A stretch of 17,580 bases of DNA from an uncultured Bacillota bacterium. GTDB lineage: Bacteria > Bacillota > Dehalobacteriia > UBA4068. The DNA is taken from positions 1 to 17,580 of the forward strand of contig CAKQQU010000031.1 of NCBI GenBank assembly GCA_934271085.1, written 5' to 3'. A model generated the notes under the pieces. It was not told the origin of the DNA and did not search any database. It saw nothing but the letters and a program-made list of their open reading frames with translations. The position numbers and the translations under genes were made by a program. Shown piece by piece: positions 7,029-14,027 of this stretch (the stretch's first letter is position 1; each line of letters opens with the position of its first letter).

Positions 7029-7712
7029 TTGCGCGTACGCTATATATTTCACAGCGGTTTTCTGGTGGAAACCGCCGCAAGCTATTATCTTTTCGATTAT
7101 TACCAGGGCAAGCTCCCCTGCTTATCTGGGGCAAAGCCCATAGTTGTATTCAGCAGTCATTGTCATCAGGATCATTATAACCCGCAGGTTTTTTCCATAC
7201 TGCAGGATATGGGCATGGAAAATATCCTTGCCGTGCTGGCCAAGGACATCCGTCCCCGCAAATATCCCCGGGATATAGAGGTGATAAGGGCGCGAGGCTG
7301 CCAAAATTATCTGCTTCCCGGCGGTGAAAAACTGGAAACGCTTATTTCCACAGACAGCGGCGTGGCATATTTGCTGACAACCGATCAGGGGACTATATAT
7401 CACGCCGGCGATCTTAATGACTGGACCTGGAAAGAGGAAAACAGCCGGCAAAACCGCCAGATGCGGGGCAATTACCGCCATCAAATAGACAGTATAAAGG
7501 GCAGGCATATAGATATTGCTTTTTTGCCTCTGGATCCGCGCCAGGAAGAAAATTATGCGGACGGCATCCTTTATTTTTTAAACAAAACCGATACTGTACT
7601 GGCCTATCCCATGCATTATTGGGGGCAGCCCCAGATCATAGATAAATTTTTGCAGGAATATCCTGCCTACAAAAATATTGTTCAGTACACAGAAAATTTT
7701 AAGGAGGAATAA
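7029..7712 (+). CDS. Metallo-beta-lactamase-fold hydrolase
   Basis: A 227-residue cytoplasmic protein of the MBL-fold superfamily, closest by layout to the short UlaG-like/"beta-lactamase superfamily domain" hydrolases. The metal-binding signature HxHxDH is present as SSHCHQDHYNP (about residues 45-55). A GD motif follows in YHAGDLNDW (about 128-136), and a late metal-ligand histidine in AYPMHYWG (about 192-199), so both metal sites look intact. There is no signal peptide or membrane segment. The start choice (TTG 7029 rather than GTG 7020) rests on the SD and on the N-terminal MRVRYIFHSGF, the first beta strand of the fold. Its stop is 2 bases from the ATG of the VOC gene, whose SD lies in its last codons, so the two are co-translated. 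The substrate is unknown; pairing with a glyoxalase-like protein is only suggestive of small-electrophile or metabolite detoxification. Confidence 0.9.
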   Translation: MRVRYIFHSGFLVETAASYYLFDYYQGKLPCLSGAKPIVVFSSHCHQDHYNPQVFSILQDMGMENILAVLAKDIRPRKYPRDIEVIRARGCQNYLLPGGEKLETLISTDSGVAYLLTTDQGTIYHAGDLNDWTWKEENSRQNRQMRGNYRHQIDSIKGRHIDIAFLPLDPRQEENYADGILYFLNKTDTVLAYPMHYWGQPQIIDKFLQEYPAYKNIVQYTENFKEE

Positions 7713-7714
7713 AA

Positions 7715-8086
7715 ATGAACTTCCGAATGATCCACGAGAATTATAATGTGGGCGATCTTCGCCGCTCTCTCGACTTTTATCAGAAAGCCCTGGGGCTGAC
7801 CGAAAAGCGGCGCATTACCAAGGATGATTTTATCATTGTTTATATCGGTAATGATAATGCTGACTTTGAGCTGGAGCTTACCTGGCTTAAAGACCATCCG
7901 CAGCAATATGATCTGGGTGAGGGAGAATTTCATCTGGCATTTGAAGCTGAGGATTTTGCCGCAGCTCATAAGCTCCATGAGGAGATGGGCTGTATCTGCT
8001 TTGAAAACCATGACATGGGTATCTATTTTATAGAAGATCCGGATGGATATTGGCTGGAAATACTTCCCCGCCGCGATAAAAAATAA
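7715..8086 (+). CDS. VOC-family protein, glyoxalase-I-like
   Basis: A 123-residue protein with the two beta-alpha-beta-beta-beta modules of the vicinal-oxygen-chelate fold, close in length to bacterial glyoxalase I (about 130 residues). The four metal ligands line up with those of bacterial GloA: His7 (MIHENYNVGDLRRSLDFY), Glu54 (ELELTW), His73 (FHLAFE) and Glu115 (YWLEIL); the EDPDGY signature is also present at about 107-112. It could therefore be an active Ni/Zn-type lactoylglutathione-lyase-like isomerase or another VOC enzyme; Firmicutes often lack glutathione, so the real thiol or substrate is open. An AAGGAGG SD lies within the end of the hydrolase gene. A strong terminator follows at 8163-8208. 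I do not give a symbol because VOC substrate specificity cannot be judged by eye. Confidence 0.88.
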   Translation: MNFRMIHENYNVGDLRRSLDFYQKALGLTEKRRITKDDFIIVYIGNDNADFELELTWLKDHPQQYDLGEGEFHLAFEAEDFAAAHKLHEEMGCICFENHDMGIYFIEDPDGYWLEILPRRDKK

Positions 8087-8162
8087 TTGATTTATCACAA
8101 GGCAGCTTATTTCCCTTTAAAATATCATCATACAGCCTGCCTGTTTTTCCGTATTGACACAG

Positions 8163-8208
8163 TGTTGACAGCTTTGGAATACATTTCTGAAGCTGTCAAC
8201 ATTTTTTT
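8163..8208 (+). terminator. Rho-independent terminator with a perfect 12-bp stem
   Basis: TGTTGACAGCTT (8163-8174) and its exact reverse complement AAGCTGTCAACA (8190-8201) flank a 15-base loop and are followed by seven T residues (8202-8208). It ends the hydrolase/VOC transcript, about 77 bases after the VOC stop. The minus-strand reading has no T-run, so it would not stop the converging ECF operon. Confidence 0.9.
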
Positions 8209-8219
8209 GGCAGACATCA

Positions 8220-10832
8220 TCAAAACCCGTATTTGGTTTTTATCCGCTCCAGCTTTTCCAGCAAAGGATCTGCCAGCAGCCAGAGAAATATCATGGTAGC
8301 CGCGGCATGTATCAGATCAAAAGGCAGGCCGCTTATATAATAAGTCAGGAGTATCTGCCAGTTAAGATCTCCCTGCCACATAATGGCGGAAGCAGGGTTC
8401 ATTATCCCGCCATATATCAGCAGCGCCGCCAGACCGCCGAAAACAGTCAGGGAAACCCGGGTTCCGGGCAAACAGCCTTTGGGGAACAAAACCCCCGCCA
8501 AAAAACCTATCAAGCCCATGGCCATCATCTGCCAGGGAGTCCATGGTCCCTGGGAAAACAAAATATTGCTCACCAGCATGGTCATGGCGCCCACCATAAA
8601 ACCGCTTTCCCCGCCCAAAGCCACTCCGGCAATAATGACAATAGCCGTCATTGGCTTGAACTGGGGCAGCATGAAAAAGGCGGCGCGGCCCACCACACCT
8701 ATACCGCAGAGCACGGCAATGACCACCAACTCTCTGGCCTGAGGTTTACGTCCCTCAAAAGATATGAAAAAGGGCAGCATTGTTTCCAGTAATATCAGGA
8801 GCGAAACCAGATAATACCTGCGGTCTCCCCAACAGGTCACACCCAGCCAGATGGTAGCAGGTACGGCAAGCAGTACAACCGCCAGAGATATCCAGGTACG
8901 CAGGGACAGCTTATGATCCAGGTTTGCCATATCATATACCGGATTTCGCCGCCCGCCAAGGCTGAAAGCCAGCAAAAGCAAAGCCGCCAGCACTGCCAGA
9001 TAAGGCACTATGCTGCTGCCGGCAGAATCCGTACCAAAGGCATAAATCATCGCCGCCACAACAGCGCAGCCGGCAAAAACCGCTGTTACCCTGCGCCATA
9101 AAGGCAGACGGGGTTTGCCGGCAGAGGCATCGGGCAAAGCAGCTACAGCAGCGGCGGAATCAGGAGAAGCTGCATCATTATTATCCCCGGGAAGAACAGG
9201 AGCGTCCGGCAACTGCCCGCCGCAGGCTGTTATCACATCAGATACGGTGATAGCTTCGGGCAGCAAACCGCGGCTGAGCCTGTTGGCTGCCGTAGTATAA
9301 AAGCTGTTTCCGGCAAAAAAACTGCGGGGCGTTCCTGAGGAAACAATATTCCCATCGAAAAAAAGGCCGCAGCGGTCTGCATATTCCGCACAAAATTCAG
9401 TGTCGTGGCTTACCATTAAAACGGCTGTTCCCTGCCGGGTAAGCTGTTTGATCACAGCGGCCAGCACCTGCTTGAATTCTGCGTCCAAACCCTTGGTAGG
9501 CTCGTCCAGCAAAAGAAGCTCCGGCTGGGTCAAAAGCACCTTGGCCAAAGCCAGGCGCTGCTGTTCGCCGCCGGAAAGATCATAAGGATGCCGCTCAAGC
9601 AATTTATGTAATCCGCAAAGGGTGCAAACATGGGATATGCGCCGCTCCATATTTTCGCGGCTGCCTTTATCCTGATCAAAAATTTCCCGCAAGTCTTCGG
9701 CAACGGTCTTTTTAACAAACAGATTCCGGGGATCCTGGGTCAGCAGGGCTATTCTGGCGGAGGTTTCCCGTTTTCCCCGGTAAGGCTTCAGCACCCCTGC
9801 AATCACAGCCAGGGCCGTGCTTTTACCGGCCCCGTTACCTCCCATAATTGCCAGGAATTCCCCTGCATTTATATCTAATGAAAGCCCACTTAATACGTCA
9901 TTTTCCCCCTGTTGGTACCTGAACCATACATCTTTCAGCCGCAAAACAGTATTATTCCTCTGGGTCATCTGCTCTGGGCTTTCCGGCTGCTTCAGCTCAT
10001 GGGAGGCCGAAAAATCCTTCAGCCAGTCACGTCCTTCTCTGACAGTTACCGGGCAGGGCAAATTATTGGGTACGGCAGCCCAGATACGCATGGGAGCCGG
10101 CATTGCCGCAAACATGGAGTGCTGATGGCTGCGCAGTATCTCACCTGTGGCAGCAGGACTATTGTCGGAAATAAGCTTCCCCTCATCCAGAACCAATACT
10201 CTGTGGGAAAGGGGAAAGGCCTCCTCCAGACGATGCTCACTAAGAATCACTGTTGTAGCCAGTTCCCTGTTGATACGTCCCAGGGCTGTCAGAAATTCCC
10301 CGGCGGCAATAGGGTCAAGCTGGGCGGTAGGCTCATCCAGTATAAGGACATCCGGCTGCATAGCCATAACGGAAGCCAGATTCAGCAATTGCTTCTGTCC
10401 GCCGGAAAGACTGCTGACATTTTGGTAAAACCACTGTTCTATACCAAAAAAAGCCGCCATTTCAGCTACTCTGGAGCGGATGATCCGATTATCATAACCC
10501 AGGCTTTCCAGGCCGAAAGCCAATTCATGCCAGACCTTATCTGTTACCAGCTGATTATCCGGGTTCTGCAAAACAAACCCGATCTTTTCTGCCTGCTCTC
10601 TTTGGGAAAGCTCAAGGAGCGGCCTTCCCATAAAAAAAATATTGCCCCTTATTTGACCATGAGGCGATAGGGCCGGCTTAAACTGACGAAGCAGCGTGGT
10701 CTTGCCGCAGCCGGAAAGACCGCAGACAGTTATAAACTGGCCGCAGGGAATAACAACATTAATATCCTTTAAAACTTTTTCCCTGCTCCCGGGATAAGTA
10801 AAACTGAAATTCTGCAATTCAAAGCAATTCAA
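8220..10832 (-). CDS. ECF transporter: two ATPases fused to a membrane S-like component
   Basis: An 870-residue fusion that appears to carry the whole energy module and substrate-binding membrane part of an ECF importer. NBD1 (about 4-235) has Walker A GLSGCGKTT (38-46), signature LSGGQ (142-146), Walker B VLILDEPT (162-169) and switch His200. NBD2 (about 296-497) has Walker A GGNGAGKST (331-339), LSGGEQ (419-424), LLLLDEPT (439-446) and His476. After a low-complexity Ala/Asp/Pro linker (about 530-575) come several membrane helices, with an ECF S-component-like region at about 697-862 (ARELVVIAVLCGIGVVGR, later PFDLIHAAAT). Both ATPases look active. I chose the TTG at 10832, which has a GAGGT SD, over an ATG at 10856 that lacks one and overlaps the T gene. 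The T component is encoded 13 bases upstream. The substrate is inferred as cobalamin-like from the neighbours. Confidence 0.9.
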   Translation of the reverse strand: MNCFELQNFSFTYPGSREKVLKDINVVIPCGQFITVCGLSGCGKTTLLRQFKPALSPHGQIRGNIFFMGRPLLELSQREQAEKIGFVLQNPDNQLVTDKVWHELAFGLESLGYDNRIIRSRVAEMAAFFGIEQWFYQNVSSLSGGQKQLLNLASVMAMQPDVLILDEPTAQLDPIAAGEFLTALGRINRELATTVILSEHRLEEAFPLSHRVLVLDEGKLISDNSPAATGEILRSHQHSMFAAMPAPMRIWAAVPNNLPCPVTVREGRDWLKDFSASHELKQPESPEQMTQRNNTVLRLKDVWFRYQQGENDVLSGLSLDINAGEFLAIMGGNGAGKSTALAVIAGVLKPYRGKRETSARIALLTQDPRNLFVKKTVAEDLREIFDQDKGSRENMERRISHVCTLCGLHKLLERHPYDLSGGEQQRLALAKVLLTQPELLLLDEPTKGLDAEFKQVLAAVIKQLTRQGTAVLMVSHDTEFCAEYADRCGLFFDGNIVSSGTPRSFFAGNSFYTTAANRLSRGLLPEAITVSDVITACGGQLPDAPVLPGDNNDAASPDSAAAVAALPDASAGKPRLPLWRRVTAVFAGCAVVAAMIYAFGTDSAGSSIVPYLAVLAALLLLAFSLGGRRNPVYDMANLDHKLSLRTWISLAVVLLAVPATIWLGVTCWGDRRYYLVSLLILLETMLPFFISFEGRKPQARELVVIAVLCGIGVVGRAAFFMLPQFKPMTAIVIIAGVALGGESGFMVGAMTMLVSNILFSQGPWTPWQMMAMGLIGFLAGVLFPKGCLPGTRVSLTVFGGLAALLIYGGIMNPASAIMWQGDLNWQILLTYYISGLPFDLIHAAATMIFLWLLADPLLEKLERIKTKYGF

Positions 10833-10839
10833 AATAATT

Positions 10840-10847
10840 ACCTCTTT
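10840..10847 (-). promoter_or_regulatory. Ribosome binding site that favours a TTG start at 10832
   Basis: On the minus strand AAAGAGGT is followed by AATTATT and TTG at 10832, a normal spacing. The in-frame ATG at 10856 has no purine-rich element before it. The TTG start begins the protein immediately before the first NBD strand (FELQNFSFTYPG). Confidence 0.6.
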
Positions 10848-11757
10848 AGGACGCATGATTAAAATCGCCCGATACCTGTGATAACCGCCGCCATTTTAAA
10901 AACTCCCTAATATCTATCAATAAAGGCAGCAAAAGCAGCAGCAAATAGGCCAGATAAACGCTGAGCTGATAAGCATCAAGACAGCGTCCTCCCAATTGAG
11001 GGAAATAATACCAGTACAAGGCGCCTTTTAGCTTTCCGATAAGCACATAGGCTACGGTAATTAATAAAAATAATCCGGCAAAAGAATCTCTTTTATTCCA
11101 GCGGTAAATAGAAAAAGCGGTACGGCCCGGCAAGCCATAACCGCGGGAACGCATACTGTCGGCGGTATCAATAGAGTTTTCCAGCGCCCAGGTTATCATA
11201 ATGGAAATGACTTTCAGACCCTGGCGGATTTTAGGCATTATTCCCTCCGGTTTCCGGTCAATAGTATAGCGGGCCTGCCTTACCTCCTGCAGCTGCCTGC
11301 GGAAGCGGGGAACAAAGCGCAGCGTCATTGATAATACCAGCGATAAGGCGGGAATTACTCTTCCGAAAAGCCAGACAAATTTATCCGAGGTCATAACCGC
11401 ATTATAGCAGCTAAACCAGCATATTACCGCAACCAGCATGGAACCTGCGGCTAATCCATAAAAAATGCTTTCCAGGGTCAAAGGGTTGCCGTTCGGCAAA
11501 TAAGCCAAAATAGTTGTTCCGGCATGATTGAACAAAGGGTTAAGCAAAGCGGTAAACAAAAAAAGAGGCAAAAGCAGCAGCAAATTGCGGAAAAGATCCC
11601 TTTTATTAAGCAAAACAGCAGCATAAGCCAGGGAGCATATTAAAGTCAGCAGCAGGCATACCGGCTGCATTATAAACATGGCAAAAAGCAATACAGCCAG
11701 AAAATAAGCAAAATTTATCAAAGGATGATATGTGGAAAAGGCGTCGCCGGTTTTCAT
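10846..11757 (-). CDS. ECF transporter T component (CbiQ/EcfT family)
   Basis: A 303-residue integral membrane protein of the CbiQ/EcfT family, which couples the ATPases to the S component. Hydrophobic segments occur at about 12-50, 56-72, 94-118, 131-146, 226-242 and 265-281. The long cytoplasmic coupling helices lie at about 148-210 and contain the arginine motifs that dock on the two ATPases: RQAR (160-163) and MRSRGYG (202-208), the latter being the conserved Arg-Gly motif. It is encoded directly before the fused ATPase/S gene and directly after the DUF4430 lipoprotein gene, so it is a dedicated T component and not one shared by several S proteins. The SD is weak (AGGGG, about 8 bases before the ATG). 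Nothing looks missing. Confidence 0.92.
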   Translation of the reverse strand: MKTGDAFSTYHPLINFAYFLAVLLFAMFIMQPVCLLLTLICSLAYAAVLLNKRDLFRNLLLLLPLFLFTALLNPLFNHAGTTILAYLPNGNPLTLESIFYGLAAGSMLVAVICWFSCYNAVMTSDKFVWLFGRVIPALSLVLSMTLRFVPRFRRQLQEVRQARYTIDRKPEGIMPKIRQGLKVISIMITWALENSIDTADSMRSRGYGLPGRTAFSIYRWNKRDSFAGLFLLITVAYVLIGKLKGALYWYYFPQLGGRCLDAYQLSVYLAYLLLLLLPLLIDIREFLKWRRLSQVSGDFNHAS

Positions 11758-11772
11758 AATAACCCCTGCCTG

Positions 11773-12465
11773 CTAATAGCCGCCGCCAACATCATGTCCC
11801 AAATCGCAGGTATATACCCAGGATATCTGGTCGCCTTCCGCCGGATAACAGCCGGAACAACCATAATTGGGAAACACACCGTTAATGCTGAACATCCAGC
11901 CGCTGAGATCGCCGGCGTCCATTTCGTATATATTATTGATGCCCTCTATGTAAGCAGAGCCGTAGGCCGGCGTAGTAGAAAACTCCAGGTGTATACTATT
12001 CTCCCGGCATACCCGCTGCAGAATATCAAAGACACTTTCACCATCAGTAAACTCAACCGCCGTTGCGGCAAGTATCACCCCGTCGGCAGGTATCAAGCCT
12101 GACTTTTCCGGTGCCAGTTTATCCATATTGTCCAAAATAACATCACAGGAGATAGAAATATAGCAGGTAAGCTGCTGAGTTCCGGCCACAGGGGAGGCCT
12201 CGTCTGCATTTATCCCTTTCAAAGAAGATCCGTCAGCAGATCCGGCAGGCGAAAACTCATCCGTATCACCGCCCTCTGCCCCGGATACTTCTTTATCCTG
12301 TTCGGCCAAAAGGCCGGATTCGCCATTATTATCCTCAATGCCGGCGACAGGGATATTTTCTTCTTTTTCTGCCGTACTGCCGTTACTCTGACAACCAGTC
12401 AGCAGCAGGGTCGCGGCTATAATGGTTATAACCGTAAATATTTTTCCGTATTTTTTCCAGATCAT
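11773..12465 (-). CDS. DUF4430 lipoprotein, transcobalamin beta-domain-like
   Basis: A 230-residue lipoprotein: signal peptide with lipobox LLTGC (Cys25), a flexible acidic Gly/Ser/Asp/Glu linker (about 26-95), then one DUF4430 domain (about 99-226). The hallmark is SVFDILQRVCREN (about 144-156) followed by LSGWMFSINGVFPNYG (187-202) and EGDQISWVYTCD (210-221). DUF4430 is the family related to the C-terminal beta domain of animal transcobalamin and intrinsic factor, which covers one face of bound cobalamin. Six cysteines (101, 107, 153, 203, 206, 220) could form disulfides outside the cell. The linker would let the domain reach from the membrane to the ECF transporter. An AAGGAG SD precedes the ATG. 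It sits between the SLH barrel protein and the T component, so I infer it passes ligand from the cell wall to the importer. Confidence 0.88.
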   Translation of the reverse strand: MIWKKYGKIFTVITIIAATLLLTGCQSNGSTAEKEENIPVAGIEDNNGESGLLAEQDKEVSGAEGGDTDEFSPAGSADGSSLKGINADEASPVAGTQQLTCYISISCDVILDNMDKLAPEKSGLIPADGVILAATAVEFTDGESVFDILQRVCRENSIHLEFSTTPAYGSAYIEGINNIYEMDAGDLSGWMFSINGVFPNYGCSGCYPAEGDQISWVYTCDLGHDVGGGY

Positions 12466-12480
12466 ATTTTCTCCTTACAG

Positions 12481-13941
12481 TTACAGCCTGGCAGCATCCT
12501 GCAGCAGATCATAAAGAAGCGCGGCTGTTTCCCCCCTGGTCACAGTTACTGCGGATTGATACCACTTGACAGTTAACTGCTCCCTGATACCCATATTTAC
12601 AGCCACCCTGTCTAAAATAAGCAAAGCCTCGCTGTCGCTGATAGTGCCATAAGGATCAAATATCGTGGCGCTGCGGCCGGTGATCATTCCGTAATCATAG
12701 GCAGCGCCTATATAAGGAGCAAACCAGGCTGCATCCTGCACATCCTCAAAAACGCTTATGATTTTCCCCTGCAGGCCCAAAGCCCTGACTATCATGGCGG
12801 CAAATTCTCCCCTGCTCAGTTTTTTATCCGGTTGGAATGTCCCGTCGCCCATACCGTTGATAAAACCGCCTTTAGCCAATGCGTTGATCTGTGTCTCATA
12901 GTCATGGCCGGCTATATCCGTAAAGGCCATATCATCAGTTTTGCTGCCGCTGTCCGCCATTTTATAAAAAGAATAATCCCCCTGCTGCTGACGGCAAATA
13001 GCAACAAGAGCGCAGAAAGCCTGTTCACTGGCCATCTGATTACTGCCTTCACTATCCGACAAGGTATGGCAGAATCCCTCTGCGCCACCATGACCGGCAT
13101 TATAATAACTTAAAAGTCCATTGATCAAACCATTGCCGCCCTTAAAAAAGCGGCTGTCATCCATGCTTATTCCCAGCTCACATAAGGCCAGGATGACCTG
13201 AGCCGTGCTTTCCGCATTGGCAGTACCCCAGGAGGAATAGCCGCCATTGCTATCCTGCAGGCGGGAAATGCAGTCCACTCCTTTGGCAACTGCGGCTTTA
13301 ACCTGATCCTGCCCTGTATAGGAAGATAAGGCTATCAGCGCCATGGCGGTCATATCCGGGTCGGCAGCAGAACCGGCAACAGCCCATCCCCCGTCTGCAA
13401 GCTGCGCACTGAGAATATATTGGATATACATTTCCCTGCTAGCCTGGAGCTTGCTGCCCGGGGCCTTGGGCATAGCATAATTGCCGCTATCCAAAGCTAT
13501 CAAAGCCCATACCGGGCCGGCCAACCCCTGCCATACCACAGACTCGTAGTCTGCCAACGGCGTAAGCAGATCGTACCCTGCTACATCGGCAGGAGACCGG
13601 CCGATGGCTGTCAGCGCCAGCACTACCCTGCTGTACTCGGTGTATTTTCGCTGATGCAGTACTCCGCCACAGTTGCGGAGATATTGACACAGATTATCAT
13701 AGTACCCGGCAAAACAGGCATCTCCCATCTCCACACCGCTGCGAGCCAGCCCTATTACCAGCCATTCGCCGCCGATACTTCCCACTTCCGGTACAGGAAC
13801 CTGCTTATGCAGCCAGGCAGCCACATCATCCCTTATAGCCGGTATATTCGGCCCGTCGGCAGCAGATGCCGCAGCTGCTGTCAGGAATATCAAACACAGG
13901 CTAAGCAGCAGCACCGGGAATATTCTTTTGGGCATTTTCAT
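12481..13941 (-). CDS. SLH-anchored alpha/alpha-barrel protein, transcobalamin alpha-domain-like
   Basis: A 486-residue secreted protein. I chose the ATG at 13941: it has a GGGGAG SD, and the product then starts with a good signal peptide cleaved near residue 28 (AASAA). A start at 14019 would run through the upstream hairpin. Residues about 32-324 form an alpha/alpha barrel of the prenyltransferase/squalene-oxidase-like type also used by intrinsic factor, with repeat cores such as QLADGGWAV, DSNGGYSSWGTANAESTA and NQMASEQAFCALVAI. The cyclase acid motif is not kept (DPDMT at 194-198). SLH domain 1 (about 338-390) and SLH domain 2 (about 396-452) follow; the third is reduced to a short remnant (about 456-484, VTRGETAALLYDLL). 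It should bind the cell-wall polymer through the SLH part and expose the barrel. It lies 15 bases before the DUF4430 lipoprotein gene, as if the two halves of one binder were split. Confidence 0.88.
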   Translation of the reverse strand: MKMPKRIFPVLLLSLCLIFLTAAAASAADGPNIPAIRDDVAAWLHKQVPVPEVGSIGGEWLVIGLARSGVEMGDACFAGYYDNLCQYLRNCGGVLHQRKYTEYSRVVLALTAIGRSPADVAGYDLLTPLADYESVVWQGLAGPVWALIALDSGNYAMPKAPGSKLQASREMYIQYILSAQLADGGWAVAGSAADPDMTAMALIALSSYTGQDQVKAAVAKGVDCISRLQDSNGGYSSWGTANAESTAQVILALCELGISMDDSRFFKGGNGLINGLLSYYNAGHGGAEGFCHTLSDSEGSNQMASEQAFCALVAICRQQQGDYSFYKMADSGSKTDDMAFTDIAGHDYETQINALAKGGFINGMGDGTFQPDKKLSRGEFAAMIVRALGLQGKIISVFEDVQDAAWFAPYIGAAYDYGMITGRSATIFDPYGTISDSEALLILDRVAVNMGIREQLTVKWYQSAVTVTRGETAALLYDLLQDAARL

Positions 13942-13977
13942 TCGCACTCCCCTTCCCTTATATGCTTCAAAACGGCC

Positions 13978-14011
13978 AAAAGAGGGGGAGGAGCTGGCTC
14001 CCCACCCTCTT
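13978..14011 (-). terminator. GC-rich hairpin between the two SLH genes (partial terminator or attenuator)
   Basis: On the minus strand AAGAGGG (complement of 14005-14011) pairs with CCCTCTT (complement of 13980-13986); the inner GGGGAGC/GCTCCTC adds seven pairs with one wobble around a 2-base loop. Only four T residues follow, so it may stop part of the transcripts, or mark an mRNA 3' end that stabilises the upstream gene's message. It starts 16 bases after the large gene's stop. Confidence 0.65.
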
Positions 14012-14027
14012 GCGGACACAAATAATA

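Noticed and set aside
8163..8208. Attachment site or mobile-element end at the perfect 12-bp inverted repeat
   Set aside because: The 15-base loop and the seven T residues immediately after fit an intrinsic terminator, and no integrase or transposase gene is near.
8087..8219. Terminator for the ECF operon in the same gap
   Set aside because: The hairpin has a T-run only in the plus direction; no second hairpin is visible, so the ECF operon's 3' end remains undefined.
9912..10670. Open frame of 252 codons on the plus strand opposite the ATPase region
   Set aside because: The minus strand encodes intact Walker and signature motifs here; the opposite frame has no domain-like pattern.
12481..13941. 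Terpene or squalene cyclase activity for the barrel proteins
   Set aside because: The fold resembles these enzymes, but the DxDD acid motif is absent in both barrels, and the signal peptide and SLH domains place them outside the cell.
13942..14027. Cobalamin riboswitch between the two SLH genes
   Set aside because: The gap is only 86 bases, mostly a simple hairpin and an SD; a cobalamin riboswitch needs about 200 bases and its conserved box is not there. One could exist upstream of 17580.
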